Positions 61,372 to 64,000 of a DNA stretch of 64,000 nt are shown here, one piece after another. The notes beneath the pieces are model-generated. The model searched no databases, had not been told where the DNA came from, and saw nothing but the letters and a program-made list of their open reading frames with translations. The translations under genes were made by a program, and so were the position numbers. The DNA comes from Natronorubrum thiooxidans. Lineage in GTDB: Archaea > Halobacteriota > Halobacteria > Halobacteriales > Natrialbaceae. Location: contig NZ_FTNR01000006.1 of NCBI RefSeq assembly GCF_900156475.1, positions 1 through 64,000 on the forward strand, read 5' to 3'. Numbering within the stretch: the stretch's first letter is position 1; every line of letters starts with the position of its first letter.

Positions 61372-62664
61372 TCAGTCGTGGCGGAGACAGGACGCGTCCT
61401 GACCCGCATCAGTCGCTTCGAGCGTCGGTGCGTGCTGCTCACACGGCGTGGCGAACTCGGTTGCAAGGAGGTCGGCAGCGCGACCCGGATCGCCAGCGAC
61501 GAGACAGTCAAGTGCCGACTCGAGGATCGAATCAGCCCGTGCGTCCTCGAGTTGTTCGGGGAGGGCGAACTCCTCGCGAAGTTTCGCCGTCGGTTCTGTC
61601 TCCGACCGCTGGTCGGGACCGGTATCGTCATCGTGATCCATCACGGATTGATGACAGATCGTCTCGATGTCGACGGTTCCGTCCGCGAGGTGCTGGCGCA
61701 GGTCCATGATCCGTCGCCAGGTGCGTTGGTCGAAATCGTAGCCATCCGGTTGGATGAGCTCGGGACAACGGGTGTGGAATCGACAGCCACTCGGCGGGTT
61801 CGACGGACTCGGAACATCGCCCGTGAGCTCGACAGCCGTGCCGCGTTCTCGCGGATCAGTCGTCGGAATCGACGCGACCAATGCTCGAGTGTAGGGATGT
61901 TGGGGGTTTGTGAATACGTCCTCGACCGAACCCCGTTCGACGATCTCGCCTATATACATGACGGCAACACGGTCACAGAGCTGCCGGATAACGCCCAGAT
62001 CGTGACTGATAAGCAGAATGCTCAATCCGACCGTCGCGTGCAAGTCGTCCAGTAGCGCCAGGATCTCGGATTGCACCGAGACGTCGAGTGCAGCGGTCGG
62101 TTCGTCGGCGATAAGCAACTCCGGGTTCACCGACAGTGCGCGGGCGAGTGCGACGCGTTGTTGCTGCCCACCGCTGAGTTCGTGCGGATACCGATCGGCA
62201 TCAGCAGCCGACAGTCCGACGCGGTCGAGGAGATCCGTGACGATCTCACGCCGACGTGTCCGCTCTCGCATTCCCTGGACGGTCAGCGGTTCGGCGATCG
62301 CGTCACCGACGTTCATTCGCGGATCGAAACTCGAGTCGGAGTCCTGAAAGAGCAGCTGTGCGCGACGCCTGAACCGTTTGAGCGCCGACGTGTCGAACGC
62401 GGTAATGTCTTCCCCATCGAATACCACCGTTCCCGCGGTCGGCTCCTCGAGTCTGAGCAGTGACCGGGCCGCAGTCGACTTTCCACACCCACTCTCGCCG
62501 ACGATGCCAACCGTCTCGCCGGGATAGACGTCGAGATCGATGCCGTCGACGGCACGGACGCGGCCGACATCCGTGGCCAGGAGTCCGTCCGTGATGGGGT
62601 AGTGTTTCGTCAGGTTTCGGACCGACAAAAGCGGTTCGTCGTCCCCGGTATGCGGTTCAGTCAT
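61372..62664 (-). CDS. Oligopeptide/dipeptide ABC transporter ATP-binding protein (OppF/DppF type)
   Basis: 430 residues. Walker A GESGCGKSTAAR, signature LSGGQQQRVALARAL, Walker [13 protein letters not shown], switch His in LLISHDLGV, then the oligopeptide-transporter C-terminal zone CRFHTRCPE. About 100 extra residues follow (from QPDGYDFDQRTWRR) with two late Cys, longer than the usual 320-330 total. ATG 62664 overlaps the OppD stop by 8 nt. Frame open upstream is in OppD and not coding. Confidence 0.92.
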   Translation of the reverse strand: MTEPHTGDDEPLLSVRNLTKHYPITDGLLATDVGRVRAVDGIDLDVYPGETVGIVGESGCGKSTAARSLLRLEEPTAGTVVFDGEDITAFDTSALKRFRRRAQLLFQDSDSSFDPRMNVGDAIAEPLTVQGMRERTRRREIVTDLLDRVGLSAADADRYPHELSGGQQQRVALARALSVNPELLIADEPTAALDVSVQSEILALLDDLHATVGLSILLISHDLGVIRQLCDRVAVMYIGEIVERGSVEDVFTNPQHPYTRALVASIPTTDPRERGTAVELTGDVPSPSNPPSGCRFHTRCPELIQPDGYDFDQRTWRRIMDLRQHLADGTVDIETICHQSVMDHDDDTGPDQRSETEPTAKLREEFALPEQLEDARADSILESALDCLVAGDPGRAADLLATEFATPCEQHAPTLEATDAGQDASCLRHD

Positions 62665-63709
62665 GTGTGTCACCGCCATCTGTCCGCTCGCTCGGCCGTC
62701 GTGGTTCGACACCGGACTCGAGCACTGTTGGCTCGGCTGCCGTTCGGTAGTGGAGACACGACACCTCGTGGTCCTCGCCGACGACCGATTCGAACGCCGG
62801 TTGGTCGCCGGTCGAACAGTCGGGGACTGCGTCGGGACAGCGGTCGTGAAACCGACAGCCCGCCGGCGGGGCCATTGGATCCGGAAGCGAGCCGGGAATC
62901 CCGCCAAGCGAGCCGCGACCGGGGAGACAGTCGAGTAACGCTCGCGTGTATGGATGACACGGCGTCTCGAAAACGTCGTAGACGGTGCCACGCTCCATGA
63001 CCTTGCCGGCGTACAGCACGACGACGCGATCGGCGATTTCCGCGACGACACCAAGATCGTGTGTCACGAAGAGAATCCCGATACCGTACTCCGCTTGTAG
63101 ATCTTTTAACAGGCGGAGAATCTGGGCCTGAATCGTGACATCGAGGGCTGTCGTCGGTTCGTCTGCGATCAGCAGATCGGGCTGGCAGGCCAGTGCCATC
63201 GCGATCATCACCCGCTGTTTCATGCCACCGCTCAACTCGTGAGGGTACGCCTCGAGTCGATCACTCGCCTCGGAGATGCCGACGCGGTCGAGCAGTTCGA
63301 CCGCTTCGGCTCGAGCGGCCGCCCGGGAGACGTCCTGGTGGAGTTCAATTGCCTCGAGGAGTTGCCAGCCAATCGTATACACTGGGTTGAGTGCGTTTTG
63401 TGGGTTCTGGAAGACGTGGCTGATTCTGGCACCACGGATATCGGTGAGTTCGCGCTCGGAGCAGTTGGTTAACTCGATTCCGTCGAAGACGATGGAGCCA
63501 GCGGTGATCTCCCCTGGTGGGCGCTTGAAGAGTTGGGTAATCGACTCACACGCGACTGTCTTGCCGCTGCCACTTTCGCCGACGAGACAGACCGTCTCAC
63601 CGCGTCGAACCGTGAAGTCGACGCCGTCGACTGCGTTGACGGTTCCATCGTCGGTGTGAAACGACGTGTGCAAGTTCTCGACGGTGAGGAGTGGATCGTC
63701 TTGAGTCAT
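62657..63709 (-). CDS. Oligopeptide/dipeptide ABC transporter ATP-binding protein (OppD/DppD type)
   Basis: 350 residues. Walker [14 protein letters not shown], signature [15 protein letters not shown], Walker [22 protein letters not shown], and the C-terminal [14 protein letters not shown]. Pairs with the OppF-type subunit downstream; overlaps the permease gene stop by four bases (ATGA). The substrate-binding protein is outside the window. Confidence 0.93.
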   Translation of the reverse strand: MTQDDPLLTVENLHTSFHTDDGTVNAVDGVDFTVRRGETVCLVGESGSGKTVACESITQLFKRPPGEITAGSIVFDGIELTNCSERELTDIRGARISHVFQNPQNALNPVYTIGWQLLEAIELHQDVSRAAARAEAVELLDRVGISEASDRLEAYPHELSGGMKQRVMIAMALACQPDLLIADEPTTALDVTIQAQILRLLKDLQAEYGIGILFVTHDLGVVAEIADRVVVLYAGKVMERGTVYDVFETPCHPYTRALLDCLPGRGSLGGIPGSLPDPMAPPAGCRFHDRCPDAVPDCSTGDQPAFESVVGEDHEVSCLHYRTAAEPTVLESGVEPRRPSERTDGGDTHD

Positions 63710-64000
63710 GTAGTGCCACCTCCCGATCGTGGGTCGAACGCGTCTCGAAGCGCATCACCAATAAAGTTGAAGGCGAGAATCGTTCCGAAGAGGAACACGC
63801 CCGGGATCGTCGAGATCCACCACGCGTACTGGAGGTCGTTGCGTCCGGATGCGATGAGCCCACCCCACGAAGGGACCGTGGGATCACCGAGGCCGAGAAA
63901 CGCCAGACTCGCCTCGAAGAGTATCAGGCTCGGAATCAACAGTGTGGCCGCCGTGATGACGCTGTTCGAGACGTTCGGAAGGAGGTGACGACGAATCGTC
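63706..64000 (-). CDS. Oligopeptide/dipeptide ABC transporter permease (OppC/DppC type), C-terminal part
   Basis: 98 residues remain, cut by the right window edge. LLPNVSNSVITAATLLIP belongs to the EAA-loop region and SLAFLGLGDPTVPSWGGLI is the signature following it; the end FNFIGDALRDAFDPR is typical of OppC. The start lies outside. Membrane subunit of the transporter whose ATPases follow. Confidence 0.93.
   Translation of the reverse strand, partial: TIRRHLLPNVSNSVITAATLLIPSLILFEASLAFLGLGDPTVPSWGGLIASGRNDLQYAWWISTIPGVFLFGTILAFNFIGDALRDAFDPRSGGGTT

Noticed and set aside
1-64000. CRISPR array
   Set aside because: No set of regularly spaced identical repeats was seen; the tRNA-end copies are irregular and few.
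1-64000. Replication origin (orc1/cdc6 with ORB repeats)
   Set aside because: No orc1/cdc6 gene and no family of long G-rich inverted repeats noticed.

Overview
The window is a piece of a haloarchaeal main chromosome, most likely from the Natrialba/Natrinema/Haloterrigena group. The evidence is strongly acidic proteins, GC-rich third codon positions, archaeal information-processing genes (TFB, L44e, S27e, aIF2-alpha, Nop10, thermosome, LonB, NAC, methionyl-tRNA synthetase with an archaeal zinc knuckle), a HalOD1 protein, and many genes whose start codon lies about 25-28 nt downstream of a TATA box (leaderless transcripts). The genus is an inference; no rRNA is present to settle it.

Layout. 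1-192: the 3' end of an IS1341-type tnpB gene that enters from the left. 284-9789: housekeeping and membrane genes, including the purN-purH fusion, purB, an acyl-CoA synthetase, a CPBP protease homologue and a split EamA-type transporter. 9822-17323: a minus-strand lysine (succinyl-DAP) cluster, dapA-dapB-dapD, then a membrane-anchored metallophosphoesterase, then lysA-dapF-dapE; a second tnpB 3' relic sits before lysA. 17675-26933: htpX, a NYN protein, a PUA protein, NAC-trmI, ppsA, mfnA and an SNF-type sodium symporter. 27195-35262: metG, a TrkA-N membrane protein, pyk, nfeD plus SPFH, and a winged-helix regulator with a Tat-like N-terminus. 35456-43593: small regulators, DUF84 phosphatase, tfb, UPF0058, aroD, a secreted CAP-domain protein, DHQ synthase II and a HAD hydrolase. 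43688-49183: a SprT-like protein, a NUP-family protein, then ADH synthase and trpA-trpB-trpC on the minus strand. 49313-57083: an alkyltransferase-like protein, lonB-CPBP, nadM, a SAM hydrolase, HalOD1 and thermosome. 57266-59786: a previously hidden zinc-finger micro-protein, a PAC2 chaperone, and the nop10/aIF2a/rps27e/rpl44e translation cluster. 60309-64000: a UspA protein, initiator tRNA-Met followed by repeated copies of its 3' end, and an oligopeptide ABC transporter running off the right edge.

Functional links. Two amino-acid programmes stand out: lysine by the succinylase DAP route, and aromatic amino acids by the archaeal ADH-synthase/DHQ-synthase-II entry (45392, 40991, 38201) feeding trpCBA. 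The central PEP/pyruvate node is represented by both ppsA and pyk. Protein quality control is represented by LonB, HtpX, thermosome, SPFH/NfeD and PAC2.

The most interesting unexplained signals are: two tnpB 3' ends that fold like guide-RNA (omega/reRNA) scaffolds without an intact tnpB beside them; an array of tRNA-Met 3'-end copies that looks like scars of integrating elements; three GTAC cores exactly 10 bp apart on the trpC promoter; a 47-residue CPXCG-type zinc-finger gene with a palindrome beside its TATA box; and an alkyltransferase homologue with Asp in place of the catalytic Cys. No complete novel defence system and no CRISPR array were seen.
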